A DNA stretch of 64,000 nt from Trichormus variabilis 0441 (GTDB lineage Bacteria; Cyanobacteriota; Cyanobacteriia; Cyanobacteriales; Nostocaceae), in contig NZ_CP047242.1 in NCBI RefSeq assembly GCF_009856605.1, positions 301,001 to 365,000 of the forward strand, in the 5' to 3' direction. The position numbers and the translations under genes are program-made. The notes under the pieces were generated by a model. That model saw nothing but the letters and a program-made list of their open reading frames with translations, searched no databases and was not told the origin of the DNA. Of the stretch, positions 1 through 8,450 are shown in pieces. Each line of letters opens with the position of its first letter. Position 1 is the stretch's first letter.

Positions 1-581
1 CTGAATGGTGGTCAGTAGCAGGTTGGGAATGGTTACAAACGGAGCAAGTAATACAACCACTTTACTGGAATCGCCTAAGCTCTACCACAGAGAATCACCC
101 AGTATATGGTGTTAGTTGGTATGAAGCCGAAGCTTATGCACGGTTTGTTGGTAAGCGTTTACCCACAGAGGCTGAATGGGAAAAAGCCGCAAGTTGGAAT
201 GTCAAAGCTAACTGTCGCCACACCTACCCTTGGGGGGAAGATATCCCCACACCTCAAAATTGTAATTGTGATGGACTACGACGAGGTTTAGGCGATAAAA
301 CCACCCCAGTCAATGCTTACCCGGCTGGGCAGAGTGCCTATGGTGTATATGACACTTTAGGAAATGTTTGGGAGTGGACAGCATCTTGGTTTGATGGTTA
401 CAAAGGTTTTCAAAGTTACCCATACAAAGGTTACGCGCAAGTTTATTTTGACCAAAAACATCGTGTGTTAAAAGGCGGTAGTTGGGCAACTCGTCCTTGG
501 GTGCTACGTTCTAGTTTCCGCAATTGGTATCATCCCCAAGTTCGTCAGATTTTTGCTGGGTTTCGTTGTGTGAGGGATTAA
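1..581 (+). CDS. egtB: EgtB-like sulfoxide synthase, C-terminal part (cut by window edge)
   Basis: About 193 codons, open from base 3, stop TAA at 579-581; the N-terminus lies outside the window. The visible part is the formylglycine-generating-enzyme/C-type-lectin-like fold used by EgtB: an [12 protein letters not shown] stretch, GNVWEWT, LKGGSW and a final AGFRCVRD. In ergothioneine synthesis EgtB uses iron and oxygen to join cysteine or gamma-glutamylcysteine to trimethylhistidine (family knowledge). The absent N-terminal DinB-like half would carry the iron ligands. The assignment to EgtB rather than another FGE-sulfatase protein rests largely on egtD following 312 bp downstream on the same strand. 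Confidence 0.75.
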   Translation, partial: EWWSVAGWEWLQTEQVIQPLYWNRLSSTTENHPVYGVSWYEAEAYARFVGKRLPTEAEWEKAASWNVKANCRHTYPWGEDIPTPQNCNCDGLRRGLGDKTTPVNAYPAGQSAYGVYDTLGNVWEWTASWFDGYKGFQSYPYKGYAQVYFDQKHRVLKGGSWATRPWVLRSSFRNWYHPQVRQIFAGFRCVRD

Positions 582-893
582 CGATGAATCAATTCAAAAT
601 TAGTCGTGAAAAGGTGTAGCCACTCCGTTAGGAGAAGCTACAGGGTTTTGGGAGTTTTATACATGAGAAATGAAACAGGAATGAGAAAGTAGGATAAAAA
701 TTCTTACTCAGGATAGGGTGAAACCCCCGCTATCGCTAACGGCACTTTTTTGGACAAAAACCTTAAATATAGCTTTAAAGTTTAAGTATTCCTGCTGTGG
801 CGTGATGTTATTTATTATGGCTATATGTTTCACTGGCTAGTGTAAAGATTCGTCTTTCAGGGCAATCTCTTACATCCAGCATCCGGAGGTTAA
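582..893 (+). other. egtB-egtD spacer
   Basis: 312 bp with no convincing gene. It holds a GC-richer piece near 614-660 (GGTGTAGCCACTCCGTTAGG) resembling dispersed repeats elsewhere in the window. At 882-887 there is a strong Shine-Dalgarno (CCGGAGG) that sets the egtD start. No clear terminator is seen, so co-transcription of the two genes is possible. Confidence 0.5.
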
Positions 894-1907
894 ATGTCAG
901 TACTGAAAGCTACTAACAGCATTGAACAACGTTTGCAAATACAGCGTTTGCAAGCGCCAACCCGCGTAGTTACATCTACTGCTGGGGGTGATGTGGTAAG
1001 GGGGTTAACTCAAACACCCAAAACTTTACCCCCTTGTTATTTCTATGATGACAGAGGTTCTGAATTATTTGAGCGTATCTGTGAGTTACCTGAATATTAC
1101 GTGACACGCACAGAAACGGCTATTTTACAAAGGTTTGCGGGTGAAATTGCTCGAATTACTGGCGCTTGCGAGTTAGTAGAACTGGGAAGCGGTAATTCTA
1201 CCAAAACTCGTATATTACTGGATGCTTATCAGCAACTAGATTATCCTCTGCGTTATTTACCGATTGATGTTTGTGCAGGGATTTTGGAAAGTAGCGCCAA
1301 GCAATTACTTCAAGACTATCCTTCCCTGGAAGTTTATGCGCTAGCGGGAACTTATGAATTAGCGCTTGCACAACTGACTCCCAAAAAATTATCTAGTAGG
1401 ATGATTTGTTTTATTGGTAGTACCTTGGGTAATCTCAATCTGCAAGAGTGTGATGTCTTCTTGTCCCAAATTAGAGCAACTTTAAATGTCGGTGAATATT
1501 TTTTATTGGGAGTGGATTTGCAAAAGCCCAAGGAGATTTTGGAACCAGCCTATGACGACAGTCAAGGAGTCACCGCAGAGTTTAACCTCAATATGCTGGA
1601 ACATTTAAACCGAAGTTTTGAGGGAAATTTTGATACGACACAGTTTAAACACTGGGCATTTTATAATGAGAGTGAACAGCGCATTGAGATGCACTTGAAA
1701 AGTGAGCGATCGCAAACTGTCCAATTAAAGTCTCTCAATCTCACTGTTAATCTGGCCCAAGGTGAAACCATCCTCACCGAAATTTCTCGCAAATTTAACC
1801 TCGAAAGCATTCAGCAACAACTCGCAGCTAAAGGTTTAATACCTGTTCAGACCTGGACTGATGTAAATCAGTGGTTTGGTTTATTGCTGTGTCAAGTGCA
1901 AGGATAA
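894..1907 (+). CDS. egtD: L-histidine N-alpha-methyltransferase EgtD
   Basis: 337 residues, near the usual family length of about 320. EgtD methylates histidine three times with SAM to give hercynine, the first step of ergothioneine synthesis in the cytosol. The N-terminal YFYDDRGSELFERICELPEYY block (residues about 48-68) and YVTRTE are characteristic of EgtD; the SAM-binding LGSGNSTKTR motif follows near residue 100; CFIGSTLGNL and LLGVDLQK are further family blocks. The start is supported by GGAGG six bases upstream. Its partner egtB lies directly upstream. Assignment is firm; in vivo product is inferred from the pair. Confidence 0.9.
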   Translation: MSVLKATNSIEQRLQIQRLQAPTRVVTSTAGGDVVRGLTQTPKTLPPCYFYDDRGSELFERICELPEYYVTRTETAILQRFAGEIARITGACELVELGSGNSTKTRILLDAYQQLDYPLRYLPIDVCAGILESSAKQLLQDYPSLEVYALAGTYELALAQLTPKKLSSRMICFIGSTLGNLNLQECDVFLSQIRATLNVGEYFLLGVDLQKPKEILEPAYDDSQGVTAEFNLNMLEHLNRSFEGNFDTTQFKHWAFYNESEQRIEMHLKSERSQTVQLKSLNLTVNLAQGETILTEISRKFNLESIQQQLAAKGLIPVQTWTDVNQWFGLLLCQVQG

Positions 1908-1968
1908 GTAATTAAGTTAGGAAATGTAAATCAAGTCCGGCTAATTGCTGAAAATATGCTTGGTATTG

Positions 1969-2009
1969 TCGGTAACAGGTAATTGGTCTTTCCCATTACC
2001 TGTTACCGA
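1969..2009. repeat. Perfect inverted repeat downstream of egtD
   Basis: Arms TCGGTAACAGGTAAT and ATTACCTGTTACCGA pair perfectly over 15 bp around an 11-base loop. No T-run follows, so it is more likely a dispersed palindrome or a mRNA 3'-end stabiliser than a standard intrinsic terminator. Confidence 0.7.
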
Positions 2010-2151
2010 TTACCAACTAATACAGATATTATTAGTGATTAATTTATAGGCATTTGCCAAAATAGAAAAACTGTTTTATCTCTATTTCTGTCATGACATT
2101 AATACTTCAACTTCGTGAGTCATACTTGTGGGTTTAGGAATAGGTAATACC

Positions 2152-2183
2152 AATTCAAAATTCAAAATTCAAAATTCAAAATT
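2152..2183. repeat. Tandem AATTCAAA repeat
   Basis: Four or so copies of the octamer AATTCAAA, preceded by ATACCAATTC. The same unit recurs near 26001-26015, 38215-38242 (other orientation) and 47155-47170. These are STRR-type repeats common in Nostocales spacers. Confidence 0.75.
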
Positions 2184-2224
2184 AGGAAAATCAGATTTGG
2201 CCTGAGTTTTAAGGTTGGGATGTG

Positions 2225-2410
2225 TTACTTGATTTTGGAGAATTGGTATAATCCATCGACAAGCATTCCTTCTATATGAAATTCAATAGCTTCTGTAATC
2301 AGTTGTTTAACTTCTTCTAAAGTTTCACCCACAGCTACACATCCTGGTAAATCAGGTACATAAGCACCATAGCTAGTTTCACCCTTTTCAATTACAACCG
2401 CGTAACGCAT
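2225..2410 (-). CDS. HicB-like antitoxin-family protein, orphan
   Basis: 61 residues from the ATG at 2410. An upstream in-frame ATG at 2479 would add 23 residues that overlap the preceding gene and do not fit the family. The core MRYAVVIEKGETSYGAYVPD then LPGCVAVGETLEEVKQLI is the HicB RNase-H-like fold, which in type II systems neutralises the RNA-cleaving toxin HicA. There is no HicA-sized ORF next to it and no DNA-binding C-terminal domain, so it may be a solitary HicB-fold protein. It lies 34 bp after the hypothetical gene at 2445-3053 on the same strand, probably one transcript. Confidence 0.8.
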   Translation of the reverse strand: MRYAVVIEKGETSYGAYVPDLPGCVAVGETLEEVKQLITEAIEFHIEGMLVDGLYQFSKIK

Positions 2411-2444
2411 CAATCTTCTTCCAATTCGCTTCCAAACTAACCAA

Positions 2445-3053
2445 TTACCCAATAGGATGATTACCAGGATTAACTGCATGAATAAACTCGCTACCTGAGT
2501 TTGGTCTACCGCGTTTATAACTGGCTTCTTCTGGCTTACCCCATCCCAACTGTAAAACTATTTCTAAAAAATTAGAACTTTCTGATTTCCATAAAGTAGC
2601 CCATTCTGTTCTTTGGACAATTCTCTCTACATCAGACATAAAAATTAACTGATGTTGTTTATTATTATTAAAGCTTAAATATAAATCCATCCCGGCTGAG
2701 GCTTCATACCAAAATTCTAAGATGGAATTTTTAGCAGATTGCAATATTTCCAAATCACTACTTAAAGCAATTAGTTGGGTATCTACTTCTGGATAACGTA
2801 ATATTTTGCCCTTTATGGAAATTTCTTTCCAAAGAATACCGGAAATTTGATATTCTCTTTGATAGTCATGTATGGCATTTTTAAAATCTTGATATGCCGT
2901 GAATTTTTGTAGTCCATCTGTTCTGATAAATTGGTCAATTATAGGATTACCAGAAACTGTTACTTCTAATTTTAGACGCTCTCCTTTAAGGCAAGCTAGG
3001 CGTTCAGCCGCCAAAATTTGAATTAGTTCTTCCGTGGTGTAAACCTTTGACAT
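2445..3053 (-). CDS. Hypothetical protein, unrecognised cyanobacterial family
   Basis: About 202 residues from the ATG at 3053 (MSKVYTTEELIQILAAER). The 12-codon extension to 3089 (MTNDQRPIK...) is encoded by TGACCAATGAC-type STRR DNA and is unlikely to be translated. The protein is soluble, mixed alpha/beta, with a mid region rich in Trp and aromatic residues (ILWKEISIKG, EFWYEASAGMD, ERIVQRTEWATLWK). I recognise no catalytic motif. It precedes the HicB-like gene in the same direction. Function unknown. Confidence 0.7.
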   Translation of the reverse strand: MSKVYTTEELIQILAAERLACLKGERLKLEVTVSGNPIIDQFIRTDGLQKFTAYQDFKNAIHDYQREYQISGILWKEISIKGKILRYPEVDTQLIALSSDLEILQSAKNSILEFWYEASAGMDLYLSFNNNKQHQLIFMSDVERIVQRTEWATLWKSESSNFLEIVLQLGWGKPEEASYKRGRPNSGSEFIHAVNPGNHPIG

Positions 3054-3075
3054 CAGAACACACTTAATTGGGCGT

Positions 3076-3174
3076 TGATCATTGGTCATTAGTCATTGGT
3101 CATTAGTTCTAGTTTGGGATTATTGACTATGAACTTTGGACTGTTGACTATTGACTATTGACTATTGACTGTTG
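3076..3174. repeat. STRR heptamer tract
   Basis: Runs of ATTGGTCATTAGTC and TGACTATTGACTATTGACTG, i.e. degenerate tandem heptamers (TGACTAT, GGTCATT). Typical of heterocystous cyanobacteria. The 5' edge of the hypothetical gene at 2445-3053 abuts it. Confidence 0.85.
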
Positions 3175-3264
3175 ATATTTCGACATTATCTCTTGGCATT
3201 ATGGGGAATACAGTAACAGATATCACTAAAAATTTGGGCAGACCAATTTGGTCTACCCCCGAAG

Positions 3265-3855
3265 TTACTTGGCTAACTCACTACTGAACTCATTGAACGA
3301 TCGCCTTTTTAATTGTACTGATTCGGTGCGTGGTAATAAATCAAATACTTCTCGTAGTCTGTCATCGATTTCTTCAAAAGGAACTTGACCTTGCTTGTTT
3401 AAGACTACCTCACCGGACTGATTAAACACTACAACTTGAGGCACGCCTCCAGAATAGTAATATCCTGGTTCGGTGGGTTCGTAAGTCTTTTTGGATGAGA
3501 TGGTATCCACACTGATGGGGATAATTTCTGCGGCTTTACCGTAGAATTCTTGTACCCGTGAAATTACAATGGCATATTGTTTGCAATCGCTACTGTCATC
3601 CAAGTAGAATGCCAGAAATATTGGCTTATGTTCTGCTAACGATTGGGCTAAAGTAAATCTCGATGGTACTAACGATCCATTACCCGCATAAACCACGAAC
3701 ATATTGCCGTCGTATACATCATCGTTAATACCTGCAAAGGCTGGCTGTATTCCTACAATCAATAGACATATAAGCAAACACAGGCCTTTAAAAACCAACC
3801 GTCGCCAGTCAGCAATCTGTCTATGTAAAAAAGAAAACTCTATACTATTCATCAA
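3265..3855 (-). CDS. Thioredoxin-like lumenal/thylakoid protein (PSI accumulation factor type)
   Basis: 196 residues. The N-terminus has a hydrophobic signal (about residues 22-42, LVFKGLCLLICLLIVGIQPAFA) with an AFA cleavage site, so export to the periplasm or thylakoid lumen is expected. The mature part begins GINDDVYDGNMFVVYAGNGS and has a thioredoxin-like fold: FLAFYLDDSSDCKQYA stands where a CxxC would be but has one Cys only, and GGVPQVVVFNQSGEVV holds the cis-proline region. I recall this family being labelled thylakoid membrane photosystem I accumulation factor; that is from memory, not shown here. The single Cys argues against a classical disulfide reductase. The N-terminal Met choice (3855 or 3852) is uncertain. 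Confidence 0.75.
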   Translation of the reverse strand: MMNSIEFSFLHRQIADWRRLVFKGLCLLICLLIVGIQPAFAGINDDVYDGNMFVVYAGNGSLVPSRFTLAQSLAEHKPIFLAFYLDDSSDCKQYAIVISRVQEFYGKAAEIIPISVDTISSKKTYEPTEPGYYYSGGVPQVVVFNQSGEVVLNKQGQVPFEEIDDRLREVFDLLPRTESVQLKRRSFNEFSSELAK

Positions 3856-3977
3856 AATGAACCTTACAAGCTACTGTTTGTCTTCGGTTTGTGCTGAATG
3901 AGGCAACCTGGGCTGGATATATAATTACGCCCGTATACTATTTTTTAAGATAGCGCCTAGTGGGATCTGTGGGGAAT

Positions 3978-4036
3978 GTTGACTGTTGACCTTTGACCGT
4001 TGACTATGGACTATTGACTAATTACTAATGACTATT
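3978..4036. repeat. STRR heptamer tract before murT
   Basis: TTGACTGTTGACC..TTGACCGTTGACTATGGACTATTGACTAATTACTAATGACTATT-type heptamers, ending about 13 bases before the murT start. Confidence 0.8.
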
Positions 4037-4049
4037 AATAAATTAGGGT

Positions 4050-5393
4050 ATGGATGTGGCAAATAAAATCAAAGTTATAGATAGGCTGCGGTTGGGTTTT
4101 GCGGTGTTGGTGGCGAAAAGTGTGACGTTTTTAGTGCGATCGCTTCGTCTCGGTGCTGCTAGTGTATTACCAGGGTCTATTGCCCGTCGCATTGAACCCC
4201 GGTTGCTGCAATTATTGAGTCAGCAGGTGCAAAATGGAGTCATCATCATTGCGGGGACTAACGGCAAAACCACCACAGCACTGCTGTTATGCACTATTTT
4301 AGAAAATAAAGGCTACCGTGTTTGTCATAACTCCACAGGTGCAAATCTAGAAAATGGGTTGATGACCGCGTTGCTAGACAGCACTAACCTGGTGGGGACG
4401 CTAGATGTGGATTATGCCATTCTGGAAGTAGACGAGAATATTGTTCCCAGGGTCTTAAAACCACTCCAGCCACGAATTATCCTCTGTTTAAACCTGTTCC
4501 GTGACCAACTTGATAGGTATGGTGAAGTAGACACCATCAGCAAGCGGTGGACAAAGGTTATCTCGACCCTTCCCAGAGAAACAGTAGTCATTCCCAATGC
4601 TGATGACCCGACTTTATCCCTTCTCGGCCAGCAGTTACCCCAAAAGGTTTTATTCTTTGGCTTAAATGAACCAGAACATTATTTAGAAGCCATTCCTCAC
4701 GCCGTTGATTCTATCTACTGTCCTCAATGTGGACATTCTTTAGATTACCAAGGTGTGTATTTATCCCACTTGGGAGATTTTACTTGTCCCAGTTGCGGAT
4801 TTACTAAGAGTCAACCCACTTTAGCCAGTAGGGAATGGTCGCAAATTCTCGTTGGTTTATATAACAAATACAACACCTTAGCCGCTACCACCGCCGCTAT
4901 TGAATTAGGTGTGGATGAAACCACAATTAGAGATACTATTAATAATTTCCAGGCGGCTTTTGGTCGTGCGGAAGATTTAGTGATTGATGGTAAACGCGTC
5001 AGAATTTTATTATCAAAAAATCCTGTGGGGACAAATGAAACAATTCGCGTCGTCACTCAAAGCACAGATAAAACCACTCTATTAGTATTAAACGATCGCA
5101 CCCCCGATGGTACAGATGTATCTTGGATTTGGGACGTAGATACAGAAAAATTAGTGGAACGGGGAGGAACTTTAGTAGTCAGTGGCGATCGCGTCTATGA
5201 TATGGCGCTACGTCTGCGTTATAGTGAAAAATCGGCACAGAGTAACCTAAATTTAATTGTCGAAGCAGATTTACGTCAAGCGATCGCCACAGCCTTAGAA
5301 CACACCCCAGCCACCGAAACCCTGCACATCCTCCCCACCTATTCCGCCATGCTAGAAGTGCGCGAAGTCCTCACGGGTAGGAAAATTCTTTAA
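4050..5393 (+). CDS. murT: MurT, Mur-ligase-like subunit of lipid II isoglutaminyl synthase
   Basis: 447 residues, full length. With GatD it amidates the alpha-carboxyl of D-glutamate in the lipid II stem peptide, using ATP and glutamine (known mainly from Gram-positives). The ATP loop GTNGKTTT is at residues 69-76. A zinc-ribbon-like insert has Cys 224, 227, 246 and 249 (CPQC, CPSC). The C-terminal DUF1727 part has TPDGTDVSWIWDVD (351-364), whose Asp is thought to complete the catalytic triad of GatD. An N-terminal amphipathic/hydrophobic stretch (about 15-42) may hold it at the inner membrane. gatD follows 80 bp downstream. Expression as one unit is likely, with a terminator-like hairpin after gatD. 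Confidence 0.9.
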   Translation: MDVANKIKVIDRLRLGFAVLVAKSVTFLVRSLRLGAASVLPGSIARRIEPRLLQLLSQQVQNGVIIIAGTNGKTTTALLLCTILENKGYRVCHNSTGANLENGLMTALLDSTNLVGTLDVDYAILEVDENIVPRVLKPLQPRIILCLNLFRDQLDRYGEVDTISKRWTKVISTLPRETVVIPNADDPTLSLLGQQLPQKVLFFGLNEPEHYLEAIPHAVDSIYCPQCGHSLDYQGVYLSHLGDFTCPSCGFTKSQPTLASREWSQILVGLYNKYNTLAATTAAIELGVDETTIRDTINNFQAAFGRAEDLVIDGKRVRILLSKNPVGTNETIRVVTQSTDKTTLLVLNDRTPDGTDVSWIWDVDTEKLVERGGTLVVSGDRVYDMALRLRYSEKSAQSNLNLIVEADLRQAIATALEHTPATETLHILPTYSAMLEVREVLTGRKIL

Positions 5394-5395
5394 AT

Positions 5396-5430
5396 TAGTC
5401 AGTTGTCAGTTGTCAGTGGTTAGTAGTTTT
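5396..5430. repeat. STRR-like TCAGTTG repeats between murT and gatD
   Basis: TCAGTTGTCAGTTGTCAGTG followed by GTTAGTAG: short tandem heptamers in the 80-bp murT-gatD gap. The same motif family forms the insert in the kinase at 28892-28966. Confidence 0.75.
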
Positions 5431-5473
5431 TCTCTTCTGCTCCCCTGCTCCCTCATCTCCCCATTTAAAAAAT

Positions 5474-6292
5474 ATGACCCTAGAATTAACTATCGGTTGG
5501 CTATATCCTACATTGATGAGTACCTATGGCGATCGCGGTAATGTGATTACTATCGAACGTCGCGCCCAATGGCGGGGATATACGGTGAAAGTATTACCTT
5601 TAGACCAAAACTCCACAGCAGAAGATATTAAGTCTGTAGATGTGATAGTTGGTGGTGGCGCACAAGACAGACAACAAGAAATCGTCATGCGCGATTTGCA
5701 AGGTGCGAAAGCTGACGCGATGCGTGAGAAAATCGAAAATGGCACACCAGGAGTTTTTACCTGTGGTTCACCCCAGTTATTAGGACACTATTACGAACCA
5801 GGCTTAGGACAACGTATTGAAGGTTTAGGAATACTTGATTTAGTTTCTATTCATCCTGGTGAAAATACCAAGCGTTGTATCGGTAACTTGGTAATTGAAG
5901 TTACGGCCAGTCGTCTAGCAAAAGATTTAGAGGAAATGACAGGAAGCAAAGCCTATTTAGTGGGTTTTGAAAATCACGGTGGACGCACTAAGTTAGGGAA
6001 GGTGGAAGCTTTAGGAAAAGTGGTATATGGCTTAGGCAATAATGGTGAAGATGGTACAGAAGGAGCATTTTATCAAAATGCCATAGCAACCTATTCCCAC
6101 GGGCCATTATTACCCAAAAACCCCTTTGTGGCTGATTGGTTGATTCAAACAGCATTGCGGTTAAAGTATCAACAACCAATTACTTTACAACCTTTAGATG
6201 ATAGTTTGGCTGTACAAGCACGGGAAGCAATGTTTAAAAAGTTGCAAGTTAACCCACCAAAACTATCTGCGGTAGCTAAAGTTTCTGGTTAG
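5474..6292 (+). CDS. gatD: GatD, glutamine amidotransferase subunit of lipid II isoglutaminyl synthase
   Basis: 272 residues, class I (CobB/CobQ-like) glutamine amidotransferase. The nucleophile is Cys97 in GVFTCGSPQLLG; the catalytic His is His168 in GFENHGGRT; no Glu is needed since MurT supplies the acidic residue. The oxyanion/glutamine region DVIVGGGAQDRQQ is at about 55-67. It releases ammonia from glutamine and passes it to MurT to amidate lipid II. Paired with murT 80 bp upstream. A hairpin with a T-run lies about 95 bp after the stop. Confidence 0.9.
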   Translation: MTLELTIGWLYPTLMSTYGDRGNVITIERRAQWRGYTVKVLPLDQNSTAEDIKSVDVIVGGGAQDRQQEIVMRDLQGAKADAMREKIENGTPGVFTCGSPQLLGHYYEPGLGQRIEGLGILDLVSIHPGENTKRCIGNLVIEVTASRLAKDLEEMTGSKAYLVGFENHGGRTKLGKVEALGKVVYGLGNNGEDGTEGAFYQNAIATYSHGPLLPKNPFVADWLIQTALRLKYQQPITLQPLDDSLAVQAREAMFKKLQVNPPKLSAVAKVSG

Positions 6293-6326
6293 CAAAATTA
6301 GGTGACACTAATTTGATATCATTAAA

Positions 6327-6359
6327 TTAACGTGCGCCTCCGTTGGAGACTCACGTTAA
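6327..6359. repeat. Inverted repeat after gatD
   Basis: TTAACGTG ... CACGTTAA (8-bp perfect outer arms) enclosing CTCC-GTT-GGAG. The first of two hairpins between gatD and the glycosyltransferase. Confidence 0.6.
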
Positions 6360-6387
6360 ATTAATTAAAGCAGCATTAATTATGAAA

Positions 6388-6432
6388 GGCTCACAGTGAG
6401 GCTTATGCCTTACTATGAGCCAGATTATTTTT
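6388..6432 (+). terminator. Probable intrinsic terminator of murT-gatD
   Basis: GGCTCACAGTGAGG (6388-6401) pairs with CCTTACTATGAGCC (6408-6421) through a 14-position stem with one mismatch and one wobble. A T-rich run (ATTATTTTTT) follows. Confidence 0.6.
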
Positions 6433-6512
6433 TAGCTTAATTAATATGCCTTAATTTGTTGCCGCTTGCTTACTTGTATAACCTAATTAATTCTAGTTTC
6501 AACTTAAACTAA

Positions 6513-7589
6513 ATGGTATCACAAACTTACAAATTATTATTTGTGTCCACTCCCATTGGTGCTTTAGGCACAGGATTAGGAGGCGGAGTAGAACTTACTT
6601 TATTTAATATTGCACAAGAGTTTTTGCGGCGAGGACACAAATTAGAAATAGTAGCACCACAGGGTTCTGCTATTAGTTCATTACCCATTAAAGAAATTCC
6701 AGGGGAACTACAATTATCAGCCCAAAATCAAAATCGTACCGACCCAATTTTTGTCCCGACTAACTCTGTTTTGGCAAATATGTGGGACTATGCTCGTCAA
6801 GTGCAAACAGACTATGATTTGATAGTGAATTTTTCTTATGATTGGTTACCATTATATTTAACACCATTTTTTCATCGTCCCATCGCCCATCTCATCAGCA
6901 TGGGTTCCTTAACAGATGTGATGGACGACATGATTGAAAAGGTCGCCAATAATTTTCCAGGTACAATTGGTGTCCACGGCAAAACACAAGCCGCTACTTT
7001 TACATTTGCCGAAAAATGCCATTGTCTGTTAAATGGGCTAGATATATCAGCTTATACGTTTTGTGGTGAACCAAGTTCTTCCTTAGCATGGGTGGGGAGA
7101 ATTGCACCAGAAAAAGGTCTAGAAGATGCAGTCGCAGCCGCGAACATCACCGGAATTCCCCTGAAAATCTTCGGTTTGAAACAGAATGAGGCTTACTGGG
7201 AGCAGATTTGTCAAGCATACCCTGACGCACCTATAGAATATGTGGGCTTTTTATCCACCCATGAACTACAACACCAATTAGGTCAGTGTCGAGCAGTCTT
7301 TATCACTCCCCGATGGGTTGAGGCTTATCCCAACGTAGCACTTGAGGCGCTGGCCTGTGGAGTACCCCTGATAGCCTATAGTCGGGGTGGTTTAACAGAA
7401 ATTGTCCAAGACGGCAAAACAGGCTTTTTGGTAGAACCGGATAGTGTGGAAGGCTTGGTAGAAGCCATTCATCGCCTAAATGAAATCGACCGTCGCGCCT
7501 GTCGCCAGCAAGCCGAAACTCAATATTCTTCTCAAGCTATGGGCGATCGCATGGAACAATGGTTTAAGAACATCCTGATGAAACTTTAA
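6513..7589 (+). CDS. GT4 glycosyltransferase, probably UDP-glucose:tetrahydrobiopterin glucosyltransferase
   Basis: 358 residues, GT-B fold, retaining family GT4. N-terminal GLGGGVELTLFNIAQEFLRRGH is the acceptor-side glycine-rich loop; the C-terminal half has WVGRIAPEKGLEDA (about residues 196-209) and the donor-binding EAYPNVALEALACGVPLIAY (EX7E). The order of blocks (FVSTPIGALGTG.GGGVELTL, NFSYDWLPLYLTPFF, HLISMGSL, WVGRIAPEKGLEDA) agrees with my memory of the Synechococcus PCC 7942 BH4 glucosyltransferase, which makes a cyanobacterial pterin glucoside. That specific substrate is inference; any GT4 role is otherwise possible. No Shine-Dalgarno is seen before the ATG. Confidence 0.75.
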   Translation: MVSQTYKLLFVSTPIGALGTGLGGGVELTLFNIAQEFLRRGHKLEIVAPQGSAISSLPIKEIPGELQLSAQNQNRTDPIFVPTNSVLANMWDYARQVQTDYDLIVNFSYDWLPLYLTPFFHRPIAHLISMGSLTDVMDDMIEKVANNFPGTIGVHGKTQAATFTFAEKCHCLLNGLDISAYTFCGEPSSSLAWVGRIAPEKGLEDAVAAANITGIPLKIFGLKQNEAYWEQICQAYPDAPIEYVGFLSTHELQHQLGQCRAVFITPRWVEAYPNVALEALACGVPLIAYSRGGLTEIVQDGKTGFLVEPDSVEGLVEAIHRLNEIDRRACRQQAETQYSSQAMGDRMEQWFKNILMKL

Positions 7590-7653
7590 TCAACAACTCT
7601 TGGGGAAAGCAGAGGATTAGAGAAAATATATCTTCCATTCCCCAACTAGGGCT

Positions 7654-8397
7654 TTAATTCCACTTACGATAGCAACGAGCCGTAATATGGTACGGATGAA
7701 AAACTTCTAAGCAATTACTTTGAATGGTTTTAAAAAATGTATCTATCGCCTGCGGATCATCTAAATGAAAAGGATGTTCTTGATTAAAACCTTTAAAAAA
7801 ATGCCAATTGAGAATCATCTTACCTTCATCCGCCAGAATCTGATGAAACTCTAGTAACTGTTGACTTGGGTCTGGTAAATGTTCTAAAACATCAAAGGAC
7901 ATAATAGTGTCAAAGGTTTTTTGTGGGGGTATCTCTACACAAAAAATGATTTTTTCACTCAGACCCAATTTCTCAGCTCGATACTTGACAAAATCAAAGT
8001 TAATCGGATTTATATCACAATAAACTACTTGCTCAACATGGGGACAAAGAGCCGCACCAATAGCATGAGTTCCGATACCTCCCCCAAAATCTAACACACA
8101 ACCGTGAGCATGATCGGCAATCAGACGTAAGGTATCACCAATGTAATCATGACTAGCTAGATGCCATGCACCCAATTCAAATAAGTAAACTTCCCCTACT
8201 TTATCTCGATAAAAGGCTGTAGCTTGTTCCCAATCAAAATCCTTGTGACCTAATTCAGCCATTTGTTGCTGACCGAATTCTAGTTTTGTTTCTAATATTT
8301 CTGCATCTAATTGTAAAAACTCTTGGATGTGCTGTTTTAAGTTGAATGAACTTTCCCAATAACTACTTAAAAAACTTGGCATAGGTAATGTAGGCAT
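7654..8397 (-). CDS. Class I SAM-dependent methyltransferase
   Basis: 247 residues. SAM motif I CVLDFGGGIGTHAIG, acidic motif II VVYCDINP, motif with TIMSFDVLEHLPDP (LEHL is typical of UbiE/methyltransferase_11-type folds). An extended N-terminal helical region (about 1-85) with FYRDKVGEVYLFELGAWH may form the acceptor side. GAGAGA lies about seven bases before the ATG. It is convergent with the glycosyltransferase, so the two are not one operon. Substrate unknown. Confidence 0.8.
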   Translation of the reverse strand: MPTLPMPSFLSSYWESSFNLKQHIQEFLQLDAEILETKLEFGQQQMAELGHKDFDWEQATAFYRDKVGEVYLFELGAWHLASHDYIGDTLRLIADHAHGCVLDFGGGIGTHAIGAALCPHVEQVVYCDINPINFDFVKYRAEKLGLSEKIIFCVEIPPQKTFDTIMSFDVLEHLPDPSQQLLEFHQILADEGKMILNWHFFKGFNQEHPFHLDDPQAIDTFFKTIQSNCLEVFHPYHITARCYRKWN

Positions 8398-8450
8398 AAT
8401 TTTCTCTCAGACTAAACCAACTCTCGTATAATACAATACGCAGGTTATAG

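Larger units (their letters stand above)
1908..2224. other. Spacer with hairpin and AATTCAAA repeats
   Basis: 317 bp between egtD and the oppositely oriented HicB-like gene. It holds a perfect 15-bp-stem hairpin (1969-2009) and an AATTCAAA tandem (2152-2183). No gene seen. Confidence 0.5.
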
